From positions 11,656,001 to 11,720,000 of the forward strand of contig OX387198.1 of NCBI GenBank assembly GCA_947561715.1: a stretch of 64,000 nucleotides of DNA, read 5' to 3'. Below, piece by piece: positions 61,477 through 64,000 of the stretch (position 1 is the first letter of the stretch; each line of letters starts with the position of its first letter). The translations under genes were made by a program, and so were the position numbers. The notes beneath the pieces are model-generated. The model made no database searches and was not told the origin of the DNA. It saw nothing but the letters and a program-made list of their open reading frames with translations. Source of the stretch: Ascidia mentula (taxonomy: Eukaryota > Chordata > Ascidiacea > Phlebobranchia > Ascidiidae).

Positions 61477-64000
61477 TCAACAATAACTGCTCTTGAGGAA
61501 GCGGAGAGCCCTCCGAGCGGCCGCTGATTTTGCAATTCGGTAACTTCTGCCCACGCCCTTAAATCTTCCCTTGCCGATAATTTCCACCGTGACCCGAACT
61601 TTGCCGTCGAACCGTTTTTCCGCACAACTGCAATGAAACAAAATTGACATCAAAGCCAAAGAAACGTTGCACACTAATTAGCAGGAGTACTGGTTAACGC
61701 TTTGACCACAAAACAAGATATAGGTAAGTTACTTTAGAAAAACTTGCTCCGCACCATTGGCCATAGCCCCTCACAAATGTCTAAGTTACATATAAGTGTG
61801 TTTGCACAGCGGATCGACGTTGACTAAAAAGTACCACAAAAAGCTAGTCCATCGCTACCAACTGCACTGATGAAACCGTAATCTGTTGTGTGCGCTACTG
61901 CCTGTAGGTGAATGATCATATTATAGCTCTTTTTCTTCAGTATGTTTGTTTTTGTCTAAATATCTAATTTGAGGCTGAAGTTTCATTTGGCTGAAGTTTC
62001 ATTTGGCGTTCAGCATACCTTAATAATGTTAGCATCACAAGGTGATGTTTCAAATCAAACACTTATGACCCGCGTAAACCCATAAAATATTTGGTCCACA
62101 CCAAAATATCTGGCTGGCTACGCCACTGCTATGTATATCATCATCGCACGAAATGTTACATTTTAGGAAACTTTAACGGGATTTCCAAACAATCAACGTT
62201 TTTACCCAAACATTTCATCAGGCATTATTTTACTTTCAGTATCATCTCCACTGTAGGTTATACCCAAAGGGTCGAATTACCTGAATTTCGCCGTTTCCGG
62301 CTCCATTTCGAGAAGTTCCCGTACAGGAGACCTCGGTACGCAAGAACTGAATTTCTCTATGAGAGGAAGCATCATAGGAGAGTAGACGTCCCATACTGCC
62401 GCCAAATTCATGCCACTGTCCATGTAGATAGCACCAGCCACAGACTCGAATATATCCCCCAAAGCTTTCGGCACCTTGAGCGGAAAAAGGTTGCATTTAA
62501 AACAACACAGGAACAAATCTATTGCTTACATTGTGCCGTGTTGCAAATTTGGTAATGCAACCTGGCATCAAATTCGTACGATTCCAGGGTTTAATTCGAG
62601 TTTTTCAAATATCGATGTTATCAACACTTAAGCAAGTAGTTATAAGCACGAGTCCGCAATATTTATACCATACCGGAAGCGAGAATTTCGGTATTCCGTT
62701 CCGACGCGATAGTTTCAAAGTGACTGTTATTCTAACTTTGCTGTGACCAACCCCAACTCTTTAACACTAAATACCTCCACATCTTCTGTCTCGCCATCTT
62801 CCTCTTCATCACAGTCGAAGAAGTGGGAAGCCCCACCATCCGCAGTGGACTCCTCGTTCAAGATGTTAGTTTCGCCGTAATGTCTCATCAACTGTGTGTC
62901 CATTCCCTGCGTTTCCTCTTGTCGCTGTTGGTAAGCAACGAACTCCTCGATGATGCGTTGCAGCTCCGGGGAAATAGACTGAAAATAGAATGGTTTTGAA
63001 AATGGAAAAACGCATCCGACTGCGATTTAAGTGAGAACTTTCGCCTTTTTTACACAAAGGATAATAAAAGGTGTCTTTCGGTTCCATACAACATAAATTT
63101 ATGATCATCGTTAAAGTTAAAAAAACAAATCCTAACAATTCAGTGTTTCCCACAACAAAATTTCCAAAGCAGTGCTTCCTCAAAAAATTCTAACACAGTG
63201 TTTCCAAAAATAAAATTTCCAATACAGTGTTTCCGAAAACAAAATTTTCATTGCAATGTTACTTAATAATATTCATATGCAGCGTTACCTTAAAGTATTT
63301 GTGAAAATTATATCTAACGGCGAGCGACGCAAATATCGTGTTATTGACGAGGGCGGACCGGAGATCTGTTAGCGCTCCCGGTGAATGACGTCGTTCATCA
63401 TGGAAAAGATGACGTGTGATGAGAAAATCAAGCACAGCATCACCGAGAAACTCCAGGCGCTGATAACAATCTACAAATAGATTTGTTGCAAGTTTAGTAG
63501 GAATTCAACTACACAAAAATGAAAGATTTTAAGTTTTAAGATGGTAGAATAACAGTTTGACTTGGTTTAGCCCGCAAGGTTTTCAAGTTTACTGACAGTT
63601 CTCGTGACTGCCTTTAGCTTTTTGGTTTTGGAACGATTTTATTGATACTAAAAATAATATATGTAATTCAACCTACAGGACCTGGTTTCAGGTCATAGGA
63701 TTTTGTGTAAGCGTTAAAAATAGTGAAAATAGAATTACAAAATACATTTGCAGTAAAGTTTAAACACATATTGGCATTATATGACAACAAGTCCATTATA
63801 ATAAATACTACACTGTATGACCGCCATTATTACCTGTAACGGTGTTATAGTAATACGAGGCGTGAGTGAATGCTTGGAGAAGGTAAGCTTTGTTGTTAAA
63901 TGTGTAAGAAATGCGTCGCTCAAAGCCGCTTAAGTGATGGAGAAGTTGGTCCAGTGAACGTTGGTAACGCGGCTCCACGTTCAACAACTGGTTTGAAGGC
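61477..64000 (-). CDS. DICER1: Dicer, C-terminal part (5 exons seen, continues past the window edge)
   Basis: Exons on the minus strand: 64000-63834 (partial), 63470-63289, 62978-62775, 62474-62281, 61627-61477. They encode RNase IIIb and the final dsRNA-binding domain: [41 protein letters not shown] (the E-x-x-GD metal-binding signature), [41 protein letters not shown] (second acidic set, D and E), [18 protein letters not shown], then [20 protein letters not shown] and [20 protein letters not shown]. Dicer cuts double-stranded RNA to microRNAs and siRNAs. An acidic insert ([16 protein letters not shown]) sits between the two signature halves, as in vertebrate Dicer. Catalytic residues are intact. 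The helicase, PAZ and RNase IIIa parts lie beyond the right edge. Confidence 0.96.
61973..62004 (+). repeat. 16-bp tandem duplication in a Dicer intron
   Basis: GGCTGAAGTTTCATTT occurs twice in tandem in the last Dicer intron. Confidence 0.85.
63141..63262 (+). repeat. Imperfect ~29-bp tandem repeat in a Dicer intron
   Basis: Units begin CAGTGTTTCC (or CAGTGCTTCC, CAATGTTAC) at 63141, 63170, 63195, 63225 and 63254, each followed by an A-rich tract and AAATTTCC. The array ends about 25 bases before the donor side of the 63289-63470 exon. Confidence 0.7.

Overview
This is a eukaryotic, animal nuclear window. Genes are split into short exons with GT-AG introns, mostly 50-500 bp, and the products are metazoan (SPRED, Dicer, pentraxin, PUM3, ALKBH6, isovaleryl-CoA dehydrogenase). 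A selenoprotein L-type gene (absent from land vertebrates, known from fish and aquatic invertebrates), very small introns and tight gene packing in part of the window suggest a marine invertebrate chordate, most likely an ascidian tunicate. The species call is inference. All exon boundaries below were read by eye from splice signals, phase continuity and remembered family sequences; no search was run.

Layout. 1-5458 shows no gene. 5459-9628 (-) is an 11-exon PP2C-like gene of the PP2D1 type whose metal-binding residues are mostly lost. 10122-10754 (-) is an unrecognised single-exon gene. 11991-13021 (+) is a SOUL/HEBP heme-binding-type protein with a signal peptide. 14444-16162 (+) is a secreted pentraxin with its own TATA box. 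16741-18803 is a DNA transposon with long terminal inverted repeats and a 7-bp target duplication. 18960-21997 and 23386-26383 (+) are two tandem isovaleryl-CoA dehydrogenase genes, separated by a MITE-like element; the second carries a damaged extra copy of exon 6.

28058-45296 (-) is a SPRED gene (EVH1 plus Sprouty domain) spread over 17 kb with three large introns and a proposed 41-base first coding exon. 45297-52100 holds no recognisable gene. Then the spacing becomes tight: a selenoprotein L-type gene (52466-53819, -) with two in-frame UGA codons in a U-x-x-U motif and a candidate SECIS in its 3' UTR; TMEM242 (54052-54477, -); PUM3 (55650-59531, -) head to head with ALKBH6 (59874-61082, +); and the 3' part of Dicer (61477 to beyond 64000, -), covering RNase IIIb and the dsRNA-binding domain.

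The genes do not form one pathway. Themes are mitochondrial leucine breakdown (the IVD pair), RNA biology (PUM3, Dicer), receptor tyrosine kinase/Ras-MAPK braking (SPRED), redox (selenoprotein L) and secreted humoral proteins (pentraxin, SOUL). The most notable item is the diselenide-type selenoprotein, which ordinary gene finders would break at its two UGA codons.
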